Source: a virus | DNA length: 33,657 nucleotides | Virus record (IMG/VR): IMGVR_UViG_3300047546_000916 | Span: 1-33,657 of that record | Direction: 5' to 3' (one strand) | In this document: in pieces, positions 4,654 through 10,440 of the stretch | How the letters are laid out: the number at the start of each line of letters is the position of its first letter | Position numbering within the stretch: the first letter of the stretch is position 1 | Position numbers and translations under genes: made by a program | The notes under the pieces: generated by a model | Told to the model about the DNA's origin: nothing | Seen by the model: only the letters and a program-made list of their open reading frames with translations | The model's database searches: none

Positions 4654-4902
4654 ATGAAGGTTAGATGTAAAGTGTGTAATAGGGAGATAGAAAATTACCT
4701 ATCAAAACCTATTTCCTGTGGTTGTCAGAACATGACAACAATTGCTCAGGATAAAATTACAGCAGTTGACTTGAGTAAGGTTGTTCTGGTAAACTTACCG
4801 GAGACCTCCAAAAAAGGAGGTGTCCTGACAAATGAAGATCTTGCATTTCAGGAATCAAGACGCCAAAGAAAAGTTAAGAAACTTGACTTTGATGTGCGGT
4901 AA
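4654..4902 (+). CDS. Small Cys-rich (zinc-finger-like) protein, 82 aa
   Basis: The N-terminus has CKVC (positions 5-8) and, 14 residues on, CGC, a likely single zinc site. The rest is polar (TTIAQDKITAVDLSKVVLVNL) with a basic tail SRRQRKVKKL. It resembles small conserved cyanophage proteins, but the function is unknown. It has its own late promoter and a terminator upstream, so it is transcribed separately from the tRNAs. Confidence 0.75.
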   Translation: MKVRCKVCNREIENYLSKPISCGCQNMTTIAQDKITAVDLSKVVLVNLPETSKKGGVLTNEDLAFQESRRQRKVKKLDFDVR

Positions 4903-4923
4903 ACACCGAGCACATTATAATAT

Positions 4924-5008
4924 GGAAGTGTGGCCGAGTGGTTGAAGGCACTTGTCTTGAAAACAAGCATGGTGAAAGCCATCGTGGGTTCGAATCCTAC
5001 CACTTCCG
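4924..5008 (+). tRNA. tRNA-Ser (TGA)
   Basis: Class II tRNA. Acceptor ggaagtg/cacttcc, anticodon stem cttgt/acaag with loop cttgaaa (TGA at 4958-4960), long variable arm, T-arm gtggg-ttcgaat-cctac. Confidence 0.95.
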
Positions 5009-5030
5009 TTGTTCTTTATCCGAGGTAAAT

Positions 5031-5183
5031 ATGGATGAACAGACTCTAGAAAACTGGAAGAAGATTAAAGAATCTATGGAATCTTCCGGCAACACAAACA
5101 ACATGTTTTATACTAGAGCATGTGCAATCCTAACCACAGGTAAGGACCCTATGGAAAATATCTTGGATAAAAAGTTCCTTTAA
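5031..5183 (+). CDS. Hypothetical protein, 50 aa
   Basis: Not recognised. Charged helical start (MDEQTLENWKKIKESMESSG) and a short C-terminal half, no membrane segment. The ATG at 5031 is preferred because it has GAGGT 8 bases upstream; the frame further upstream is tRNA-Ser. It heads a short run of small genes leading to gnd. Confidence 0.65.
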   Translation: MDEQTLENWKKIKESMESSGNTNNMFYTRACAILTTGKDPMENILDKKFL

Positions 5184-5193
5184 TTTTTATATT

Positions 5194-5370
5194 ATGACTG
5201 ATAGTGAACAGGAAGAAGTCCAAAAAATGATTGATAAATCCATCGATAAAGCGATGGCAAAACATAATAGAACTGCAACGCTTATTAGTTCCGTACTTGG
5301 AATTACTGTTTTAGCATTCTATACACATGGTCTTGTTACTGTAGTTTCGCAGATGAGATCTGGAATGTGA
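5194..5370 (+). CDS. Small single-pass membrane protein, 58 aa
   Basis: A charged N-terminal helix (EEVQKMIDKSIDKAMAKHNR) is followed by one hydrophobic segment (residues about 28-51, TATLISSVLGITVLAFYTHG). Function unknown. Its TGA overlaps the GTG start of the next gene (ATGTGA), so the two are translationally coupled. Two small membrane proteins in tandem may form one complex. Confidence 0.7.
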   Translation: MTDSEQEEVQKMIDKSIDKAMAKHNRTATLISSVLGITVLAFYTHGLVTVVSQMRSGM

Positions 5371-5639
5371 TTCCAATAATCTTTGCTGTTTTATTTCTTG
5401 TCATCCTGAGTCTGGTGATTCATGGATTGATAGTTATGAAAGAAACTCATGGATACATTAAGTGTCCGGAGTATAAAATTCATCCAGAAATGCGCGGAGT
5501 TAAAGCAGGAGAGGAATTAATAGTGATGAGATTAGATGATGAAGATCTTAAGGAACTTCATGAAAGAATTTTAAGGCAAAAGATGGAGGAGTTGTTTGAA
5601 GAACCCTCTACATATGAAGATGAACTTGACGAAGATTGA
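5367..5639 (+). CDS. Membrane-anchored acidic protein, 90 aa
   Basis: An N-terminal transmembrane segment (IPIIFAVLFLVILSLVIHGL) is followed by a strongly acidic C-terminal domain ending STYEDELDED. The GTG start at 5367 overlaps the upstream TGA. The last codons lie next to the GAGGAG ribosome site of gnd, which starts 12 bases downstream. Function unknown; a C-in-cytoplasm anchor is the simplest reading. Confidence 0.7.
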   Translation: MIPIIFAVLFLVILSLVIHGLIVMKETHGYIKCPEYKIHPEMRGVKAGEELIVMRLDDEDLKELHERILRQKMEELFEEPSTYEDELDED

Positions 5640-5651
5640 GGAGAATTTTTT

Positions 5652-6704
5652 ATGCGTGTTGGAATGATTGGCCTTGGTCGTATGGGCGAAGGTATGTCGC
5701 GTCGTATTATTCAACGGTCTCGCAGACTTCTGCAGGAGACTAATGATAATATTTCTGTTTGGGGTTATCGTAGAAACTACCCCGCCGCATGTGAGGCATA
5801 TGAAAAGGGATATGTGAGCGGAGTTGTACAAAGTATTGAATACCTAGCACAGGTTCTTCAAGGTGAAGAGCGTGCTGTTTATATGCTGGTCGTTCCAGCA
5901 GAAACTGTGGAGGATACACTTAATGAGTTACTACCATTTTGTAGCCGTGGAGATATTATTATTGATCATGGCAATAGCAATTTTAAGGAGAGCCGCCGTA
6001 GAGCGGAAAGGCTTCTTGATCAGCATGGCGTCGAATATATTGACTGTGGTACTTCTGGTGGTGTGTACGGTATGGAGCGTGGATACTGTCTTATGGTTGG
6101 AGGCAGAAATACTGCAGTCTCCTATTGTAGCTCCATCTTCAACGCGCTCGCCCCAGACATCAATTCCGCACCGCGCACCGATCCTTACTCAGACATAACT
6201 TCTGCCGAACTTGGATGGTTGCATTGTGGGGGTCCTGGTGCAGGACACTTTGTGAAGATGGTTCACAACGGTATTGAATATGGAATCATGCAAGCATATG
6301 CTGAAGGTTTGAACATTCTGAGTGAGGGAAATGCCGGATCCAAATATGTTCGTGAAGGAGATGCTGAGGTTGCTCCAATGTCTGATCCTGAATCTTATTG
6401 TTACGATATTGACGTTGCTGAGGTGGCTGAGCTTTGGCGTCGCGGTAGTGTTGTTGGTAGTTGGTTACTTGATCTTACCGCTGATGTTCTACGCAACGAT
6501 AGAGACCTTAGCCAATTCGGTGGGGGAGTTAGCGATAGTGGTGAAGGTCGTTGGACTGTCAACGCTGCTGTGGATCTTGGTGTTCCCGCTCCTGTCATAT
6601 CTTCTGCGCTCTACCAAAGATTTAACTCTAGGGGATTAGGTGGATTTGCAAATCGCGTTCTAAATGGTATGCGATACATGTTTGGTGGCCACCACGTAAG
6701 GTAA
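5652..6704 (+). CDS. gnd: 6-phosphogluconate dehydrogenase, decarboxylating (short form)
   Basis: Oxidises 6-phosphogluconate to ribulose 5-phosphate and CO2 with NAD(P)H, in the oxidative pentose phosphate pathway. The Rossmann motif GLGRMGEGM (residues 7-15) opens the protein; IIDHGNSN lines the NADP pocket. GGPGAGHFVKMVHNGIEY carries the catalytic Lys202, Asn206 and Glu209. DSGEGRWT follows near the C-terminus. At 350 residues it is shorter than the roughly 470-residue form and fits the short gnd family. gnd is a known cyanophage auxiliary metabolic gene, thought to supply NADPH and ribose for nucleotide synthesis. GAGGAG lies directly upstream of ATG 5652. Confidence 0.93.
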   Translation: MRVGMIGLGRMGEGMSRRIIQRSRRLLQETNDNISVWGYRRNYPAACEAYEKGYVSGVVQSIEYLAQVLQGEERAVYMLVVPAETVEDTLNELLPFCSRGDIIIDHGNSNFKESRRRAERLLDQHGVEYIDCGTSGGVYGMERGYCLMVGGRNTAVSYCSSIFNALAPDINSAPRTDPYSDITSAELGWLHCGGPGAGHFVKMVHNGIEYGIMQAYAEGLNILSEGNAGSKYVREGDAEVAPMSDPESYCYDIDVAEVAELWRRGSVVGSWLLDLTADVLRNDRDLSQFGGGVSDSGEGRWTVNAAVDLGVPAPVISSALYQRFNSRGLGGFANRVLNGMRYMFGGHHVR

Positions 6705-6710
6705 TATTTA

Positions 6711-6765
6711 CATCACATGCGCTGAAATACCCTCCGGAGACTCTGGGGGGTTTATCATATAAATG
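6711..6765 (+). promoter_or_regulatory. Intergenic cassette, copy 1: hairpin plus late promoter
   Basis: catcacatgcgctgaaa (6711-6727), then an ACCCTCC.../GGGGGGT hairpin as likely gnd terminator, then TATAAATG (6758-6765). The same order and partly the same sequence recur at 6993-7047. Confidence 0.55.
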
Positions 6766-6784
6766 TTAGGAGGTGAAATCCCCG

Positions 6785-6988
6785 ATGACCAACGACAATA
6801 CGAAACTGAGGTATCAATTTGCAATGTCTGCCTTTGCGCGGATGCATGGACGAGTTGCTATGACTGATTATAAAATTAGAGAATTTTGTGGTGAGTGGGC
6901 AACTTGGGATGTTCATGCTCCACTTGATTGTCTTAACAACGTTGATCAGTATTTTTACTATGAGTACAAAAATTGGCGCGGGTGGTGA
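6785..6988 (+). CDS. Hypothetical aromatic-rich protein, 67 aa
   Basis: Not recognised. Rich in W, Y and F, ending YFYYEYKNWRGW, with a compact helical look and no membrane segment. AGGAGGT lies 10 bases before ATG 6785; a GTG at 6773 would overlap that site and is rejected. It is flanked on both sides by copies of the same terminator-promoter cassette, so it is probably a single-gene late transcript. Confidence 0.65.
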   Translation: MTNDNTKLRYQFAMSAFARMHGRVAMTDYKIREFCGEWATWDVHAPLDCLNNVDQYFYYEYKNWRGW

Positions 6989-6992
6989 TCTG

Positions 6993-7047
6993 CATCACAT
7001 GTGCTGAAAACCCATCCATTCCCCCTCAGGGGGTTATGATATAAATA
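6993..7047 (+). promoter_or_regulatory. Intergenic cassette, copy 2: hairpin plus late promoter
   Basis: catcacatgtgctgaaaa (6993-7010), hairpin ccccc (7021-7025)/ggggg (7029-7033), TATAAATA (7040-7047). Related to the cassette at 6711. Confidence 0.65.
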
Positions 7048-7069
7048 TCAGGCAAGGAGATCGCCACTC

Positions 7070-7231
7070 ATGCATTCAGTTGCTTTATTTGTTCGATATG
7101 TCATGGAGAATCCTGTCATTCTTGGGATTCTTAGTGGTCTGTTAGTCTTTGTCCCTATTCTTGGAATTTGGGCAATTCACAAATACGGTTGGCAACACTG
7201 GGCACCACTTGACAAAGGACACGAAAACTAA
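7070..7231 (+). CDS. Small membrane protein, 53 aa
   Basis: One clear transmembrane segment (PVILGILSGLLVFVPILGIW) and a short polar tail. AAGGAGA lies about 9 bases upstream of ATG 7070. Function unknown. Its last codons contain the -35 box of the promoter that drives the downstream tRNAs. Confidence 0.7.
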   Translation: MHSVALFVRYVMENPVILGILSGLLVFVPILGIWAIHKYGWQHWAPLDKGHEN

Positions 7232-7237
7232 TATAAT
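7209..7237 (+). promoter_or_regulatory. Perfect consensus sigma70 promoter
   Basis: TTGACA (7209-7214), 17 bases, TATAAT (7232-7237). It overlaps the end of the small membrane gene and precedes tRNA-Pro copy 2 by about 60 bases. Confidence 0.85.
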
Positions 7238-7298
7238 TAATAAGATAGAGGGTAAGCCTCTGTTATATCCTTGAGGTATATTACGCTTACTCCATCAC

Positions 7299-7373
7299 CG
7301 GGATGTAGTTCAGTTTGGTAGAACGCCCGCTTTGGGAGCGGGAGGTTCGCAGGTTCGAATCCTGTCATCCCGA
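7299..7373 (+). tRNA. tRNA-Pro (TGG), copy 2
   Basis: Acceptor cgggatg/catcccg with C1-G72 as in bacterial Pro tRNAs, anticodon stem cccgc/gcggg with loop tttggga (TGG at 7333-7335), T-arm gcagg-ttcgaat-cctgt. It clearly differs from copy 1 at 514, so the two may have separate origins. Confidence 0.95.
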
Positions 7374-7411
7374 TTGGGGAATATTCCCCACTACACACTT
7401 TTGAATCATCT

Positions 7412-7585
7412 ATGGAAATGGAAATTTATTCGGTTGACGAATTTCTTGAACGTTGGGACGAAATGATTGAAAGAGTTGAACATGGTGAAAGATTAGGCAT
7501 CACGAACGGAACAGATCAAGTTGTGATGTGTCCAGCAGATGATGAATTGCTGGCATTATACAGTAATCATAACGAAGCACCCTAA
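7412..7585 (+). CDS. Phd/YefM-like antitoxin-type protein, 57 aa
   Basis: The pattern SVDEFLERWDEMIERVEHGERLGITNG...QVVMCPADD matches the N-terminal DNA-binding fold of Phd/YefM antitoxins: a helix, E-x-GE, then two short strands. At 57 residues it is shorter than typical members (about 80) and lacks the toxin-binding tail. No partner toxin lies next to it; its neighbours are tRNA genes. It could repress transcription or neutralise a host toxin. ATG 7412 is used; ATG 7418 is an alternative. Confidence 0.6.
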   Translation: MEMEIYSVDEFLERWDEMIERVEHGERLGITNGTDQVVMCPADDELLALYSNHNEAP

Positions 7586-7594
7586 GGGGTTTGT

Positions 7595-7666
7595 GGGGGT
7601 ATAGCTTAATGGTTAGAGCGGCCTGCTTATAACGGGTTAGTCTGGGTTCAACTCCCAGTATCCCTA
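7595..7666 (+). tRNA. tRNA-Ile (TAT)
   Basis: Acceptor gggggta/tatccct, anticodon loop cttataa (TAT at 7628-7630) with two wobble pairs in the stem, T-arm ctggg-ttcaact-cccag. A UAU anticodon reads AUA directly, bypassing lysidine, and is uncommon in bacteria. Confidence 0.92.
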
Positions 7667-7669
7667 TTT

Positions 7670-7742
7670 GCTCCTTTAGCTCTCTGGTGAAAGCACTCTG
7701 CTCATAACAGAAGATAGGTCGGTTCGATCCCGACAAGGAGCA
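7670..7742 (+). tRNA. tRNA with CAT anticodon, copy 3 (Met or Ile2)
   Basis: Acceptor gctcctt/aaggagc, anticodon loop ctcataa (CAT at 7703-7705) on a stem with one C-A mismatch, T-arm gtcgg-ttcgatc-ccgac. Charging identity cannot be told from the anticodon alone. Confidence 0.9.
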
Positions 7743-7745
7743 CCT

Positions 7746-7820
7746 GGCGATGTAGCCCAATTGGCAGGAGGCATTCGACTTAAAATCGACACAGTGCGGG
7801 TTCGAATCCCGCCATCGCTA
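7746..7820 (+). tRNA. tRNA-Leu (TAA), short variable arm
   Basis: Acceptor ggcgatg/catcgct, anticodon loop cttaaaa (TAA at 7781-7783), 5-base variable region acagt, T-arm gcggg-ttcgaat-cccgc. Fourth Leu tRNA of the window and again class I. Confidence 0.93.
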
Positions 7821-7822
7821 TA

Positions 7823-7865
7823 AACGGTAAACTATTATAAATAACTATAGTTATTGTTTACCGTT
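7823..7865 (+). promoter_or_regulatory. Late promoter inside a 10-bp inverted repeat
   Basis: aacggtaaac (7823-7832) and gtttaccgtt (7856-7865) are perfect inverted repeats flanking TATAAATA (7836-7843). The second arm touches the HNH start codon at 7866. An inner palindrome ataactatagttat lies between them. Early RNA would bury the start; late RNA starting near 7850 would lack the first arm. Confidence 0.75.
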
Positions 7866-8327
7866 ATGGCAAAGTCCAGAAACTACACAGATGAAGAATT
7901 TACTAAGGCTGTGAAAGAAAGTAGTAGTTTGAGACAAGTTCTTTCCAAACTTAATTTGAGAGAAGCTGGTGGAAACTATGAATGTGCTAAATCTAGAATT
8001 AAAAATCTAAATTTAGATACATCACACTTTCATGGACAAGCATGGAGTAAAGGAAAAAAACTTCCTAAACGCCAACCAATAGAATCCTATCTTGTAGATG
8101 GAAAACTTGTTCAATCAAATAATTTGAAAAAACGTCTCATCTCAGAAGGATTGAGGGGGCATAAGTGTGAAGAATGTGGTATCACTCATTGGAATGGTAA
8201 AATCGCTCCAATTGAGTTGGATCACATAAACGGAAATCGTTACGACAATCGTTTAGAAAATCTTCGCCTTCTGTGTCCCAACTGCCATGCCCAGACGGAA
8301 ACGTATCGGGGCAAAAACAAGAAGTGA
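7866..8327 (+). CDS. HNH endonuclease with N-terminal HTH-like domain
   Basis: A 153-residue protein. The N-terminal part (YTDEEFTKAVKESSSLRQVL and following) reads as a helix-turn-helix module found in phage HNH proteins. The C-terminal HNH domain has CEECG, IELDHINGNRYDNRLENL and CPNCHAQTETYRG. There is no Shine-Dalgarno sequence: the hairpin arm abuts the ATG, so translation from the near-leaderless late transcript is inferred. It lies directly after the tRNA-Leu(TAA) gene, as expected for a mobile nuclease targeting tRNA regions. Confidence 0.88.
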   Translation: MAKSRNYTDEEFTKAVKESSSLRQVLSKLNLREAGGNYECAKSRIKNLNLDTSHFHGQAWSKGKKLPKRQPIESYLVDGKLVQSNNLKKRLISEGLRGHKCEECGITHWNGKIAPIELDHINGNRYDNRLENLRLLCPNCHAQTETYRGKNKK

Positions 8328-8351
8328 CAGTTTCCAAACTGTCCCAAACAC

Positions 8352-8380
8352 TTGACTTCTACCAGTCAAGGACCTATACT
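8352..8380 (+). promoter_or_regulatory. sigma70-like promoter
   Basis: TTGACT (8352-8357), 17 bases, TATACT (8375-8380), 23 bases before the gene at 8404. Probably drives the run of small genes to the Nudix gene. Confidence 0.78.
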
Positions 8381-8403
8381 AAAAAGGTAATCAGTTATCA
8401 ATC

Positions 8404-8619
8404 ATGACTATCGTTTCGAAATTCAAGAAAGACCTGCAGACTCTGCGGGGAGCAGCACAAGGTGATTTTTACCTTGATGTGAAGAACCCGAAACTTTACA
8501 AGAAAGTTCGCCGTTACTATGAGAATGAAGGTGTGGTGTTTTCAGGCGATCCCCTGGATGACTATGAAATTCTAATGGATTATGTTCTTAATGATCTGGA
8601 ATCCCTGGAAGTAGCATAA
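8404..8619 (+). CDS. Hypothetical protein, 71 aa
   Basis: Not recognised. A basic N-terminal half (SKFKKDLQTLRG) and an acidic C-terminal half (DPLDDYEILMDYVLNDLESLE); no membrane segment. First gene behind the promoter at 8352. Its TAA overlaps the next ATG (TAATG), indicating coupled translation. Confidence 0.72.
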   Translation: MTIVSKFKKDLQTLRGAAQGDFYLDVKNPKLYKKVRRYYENEGVVFSGDPLDDYEILMDYVLNDLESLEVA

Positions 8620-8750
8620 TGGAAAAACTAATTGAATTGCAGTATCAGTTCAAAGAACAGCAAAATTTTGTTTTGTATAAGTTCTTTAAAACTAAAGAGC
8701 AAGTTGATGCATTTAAACTGCAACATCCAGATTATATCTACTTGAATTGA
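8619..8750 (+). CDS. Hypothetical small protein, 43 aa
   Basis: MEKLIELQYQFKEQQNFVLY and a K/F-rich helix follow; no known motif. Its start overlaps the previous stop by one base and its stop lies one base before the next ATG, which supports a real gene in a coupled operon despite the short length. Confidence 0.65.
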   Translation: MEKLIELQYQFKEQQNFVLYKFFKTKEQVDAFKLQHPDYIYLN

Positions 8751-8751
8751 T

Positions 8752-8985
8752 ATGAAACCGAAAGTTCTTCTTGAGCGCGATGGATACAGATTTGTTGAAT
8801 GTGGTATTCTAGAAATCAACGGCAAACCAGATTATCGTATGCAAAAGCAGGATTATTATACAAAACGCTGGCGTGACATTTATCTTTTTGATAATCAACT
8901 TCAGTGTTTGACTGCCATGGAAGATGATCAGTATGCGCGTTGGTTGGATCCTGATAGAGTTCCTTGTTATGTGAAAGACGATTAA
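8752..8985 (+). CDS. Hypothetical protein, 77 aa
   Basis: Not recognised. The strand-rich middle (YRFVECGILEINGKPDYRMQ, then YLFDNQLQCL) suggests a small beta-containing fold, ending in an acidic tail. It starts one base after the preceding stop. Confidence 0.7.
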   Translation: MKPKVLLERDGYRFVECGILEINGKPDYRMQKQDYYTKRWRDIYLFDNQLQCLTAMEDDQYARWLDPDRVPCYVKDD

Positions 8986-8998
8986 TGTAATTGGTGAG

Positions 8999-9238
8999 AT
9001 GAAAAATCTAATTTTGGATCGCCCCACATTTTGGCGTTATGTTGGAAATGCTTTATTAATCGTTGGATACATAGTCCTTTTGTGGGGTGATCTTACATTT
9101 GGTTTATGCATCAAACTTATTGGTGGTACACTAATTCTTCCATCTCTTTATTATCTTAAAATGTGGGATGGTATGATTCTTTGTGGATTTTTCACTACGA
9201 TTGAAATAGGCAAACTTTACGACCTCTTAGGACCATAA
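8999..9238 (+). CDS. Membrane protein, 79 aa, two or three segments
   Basis: Hydrophobic segments at about residues 15-30 (VGNALLIVGYIVLLWG), 33-51 and possibly 57-68. No family recognised. A short GGTGAG precedes ATG 8999. Its stop lies one base before the Nudix start, so the two are probably translated together; a functional link is not visible. Confidence 0.72.
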   Translation: MKNLILDRPTFWRYVGNALLIVGYIVLLWGDLTFGLCIKLIGGTLILPSLYYLKMWDGMILCGFFTTIEIGKLYDLLGP

Positions 9239-9239
9239 A

Positions 9240-9677
9240 ATGTTTATAGATCAGGATCTATATTTGAAAATCAGAGAAGTAATGCCAACGGTTTGCGTAG
9301 ATCTAATCGTCACAAATCCGAATGGTGAGTATTTACTGCTACAACGTAGGGAAGAACCTGCAAAAGGATTGTGGTGGATTCCTGGTGGAAGAATTCATAA
9401 GAATGAATCCTGGAAAGATGCAGCATCCCGAAAGTCTATGGAAGAGTTGGGCGTATGTTTGGAGTTGGTTGATTTTGTTTCACTTGAAGAGAGCATGTTT
9501 CCAAACGTTGATTACCATACTGTGAATGTTACAGTTCACATGGAATATAACGGACTTGATGCTTTGACAATCGATTCAAATCATAGCAAATATAGGTGGG
9601 AAAAATATATTCTGAATGAACTTCATGAAGCGGTAGTTAATCCCCTTAAGAAATTGGGATTTAGATTTGAGAATTGA
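9240..9677 (+). CDS. Nudix hydrolase, GDP-mannose mannosyl hydrolase-like
   Basis: A 145-residue Nudix fold. WWIPGGRIHKNESW (residues 45-58) opens the Nudix box, which runs to MEELGV. The canonical R-E pair is R-K here; E. coli GDP-mannose hydrolase (Gmm/NudD) also deviates at this place. The lead-in VCVDLIVTNPNGEYLLLQRR and the late YRW also match Gmm. The predicted reaction is GDP-mannose plus water to GDP and mannose. This fits the GDP-mannose-centred operon starting at 10441, although it is not in the same transcription unit. Another NDP-sugar or nucleotide substrate is possible. Confidence 0.82.
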   Translation: MFIDQDLYLKIREVMPTVCVDLIVTNPNGEYLLLQRREEPAKGLWWIPGGRIHKNESWKDAASRKSMEELGVCLELVDFVSLEESMFPNVDYHTVNVTVHMEYNGLDALTIDSNHSKYRWEKYILNELHEAVVNPLKKLGFRFEN

Positions 9678-9757
9678 TAATAAGAGTCACGGATGGACTA
9701 TAACAGAACTGGTGGAGTCAAACGACCCTTTTACACACAAACACACAGGAGAAAAGA

Positions 9758-9964
9758 ATGTCACCTTACGAACTTAGATTTGAGATATTCAAACAAGCAT
9801 ACAATATGCTTAATGACAAATTTTCAGTAGAATATGATACTGCTAGTCGCTGGAACGAAGACAAGAGGAATCAGGTTCCCATGGATTATCCAGAGTTCCC
9901 ATCCTTGGAAAACGTTCTAGATCAATCGGAGATTATTAATAATTTTGTCTCGGACAGACGTTAA
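9758..9964 (+). CDS. Hypothetical protein, 68 aa
   Basis: MSPYELRFEIFKQAYNMLND begins a helical protein with a W/E/K-rich middle. It resembles small conserved cyanophage proteins of unknown role. AGGAGA lies 9 bases upstream of ATG 9758. It ends the plus-strand group; the next two genes are on the minus strand, convergent. Confidence 0.75.
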   Translation: MSPYELRFEIFKQAYNMLNDKFSVEYDTASRWNEDKRNQVPMDYPEFPSLENVLDQSEIINNFVSDRR

Positions 9965-10026
9965 ATGTGCCCTGGTGCGGATGGGGATCTCTCCTGCCTG
10001 GTCTACAATTCCCAGATAAAGAATTG

Positions 10027-10221
10027 TTATGATCTACCTTCTTGGGAATGAATCCAAGTCTTTAGATCATATACATATTTTCTTAATATCTCTGCTTGTG
10101 TTAAGTGCCAGATATTACCTGTGTCTAGATACTGTCTGTTGTGTTCATCGACAGCATCTAGACACTTTTTAATGATAGGATTCCATGGCTCCCTAACGGG
10201 AGTGTTCCATTCCCGTGGCAT
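10027..10221 (-). CDS. Hypothetical protein, 64 aa, minus strand
   Basis: MPREWNTPVREPWNPIIKKC with helical LTQAEILRKYVYDLKTWIHS towards the end; function unknown. AGAGG precedes the ATG at 10221 on the minus strand, which supports a real gene. It lies downstream of another minus-strand gene (10353-10237), presumably in one short transcript against the surrounding direction. Confidence 0.75.
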   Translation of the reverse strand: MPREWNTPVREPWNPIIKKCLDAVDEHNRQYLDTGNIWHLTQAEILRKYVYDLKTWIHSQEGRS

Positions 10222-10236
10222 AAAACCTCTTAGAGA

Positions 10237-10353
10237 TTATTTTTTCTTACCACCGTTTTTAGCTTTCCTAGCAGTCGCATTACCCTGATTTTGCTTCTTG
10301 TTATTTGCGTTGCCTGCTGAACCTTTCTTGCCTTTATTAGCGGACTTTGCCAT
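10237..10353 (-). CDS. Small Lys/Asn/Gly-rich basic protein, 38 aa
   Basis: MAKSANKGKKGSAGNANNKK and a similar tail ending GGKKK. It is extremely basic and low-complexity, so probably disordered and nucleic-acid-binding. It is near the limit of what can be called from sequence. The frame is clean, it is followed after 15 bases by a better supported minus-strand gene, and the biased composition looks selected. Confidence 0.6.
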   Translation of the reverse strand: MAKSANKGKKGSAGNANNKKQNQGNATARKAKNGGKKK

Positions 10354-10394
10354 CTTTCTGACAGAGTAATACGTTAATATTTAGCAGGGATGGG

Positions 10395-10423
10395 TTGACA
10401 TTTTGACTTACTTTTTGTATACT
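10395..10423 (+). promoter_or_regulatory. sigma70-like promoter of the glycan operon
   Basis: TTGACA (10395-10400), 17 bases, TATACT (10418-10423). The transcript would start about ten bases before ATG 10441. No other strong promoter was noticed before 25426, so it may serve 19 genes. Confidence 0.82.
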
Positions 10424-10440
10424 AAATATGAACAGATACT

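Noticed and set aside
4883-4921. TTGACT and TATAAT before tRNA-Ser
   Set aside because: The spacer is 27 bases, too long for a sigma70 promoter; the -10 box also touches the tRNA start.
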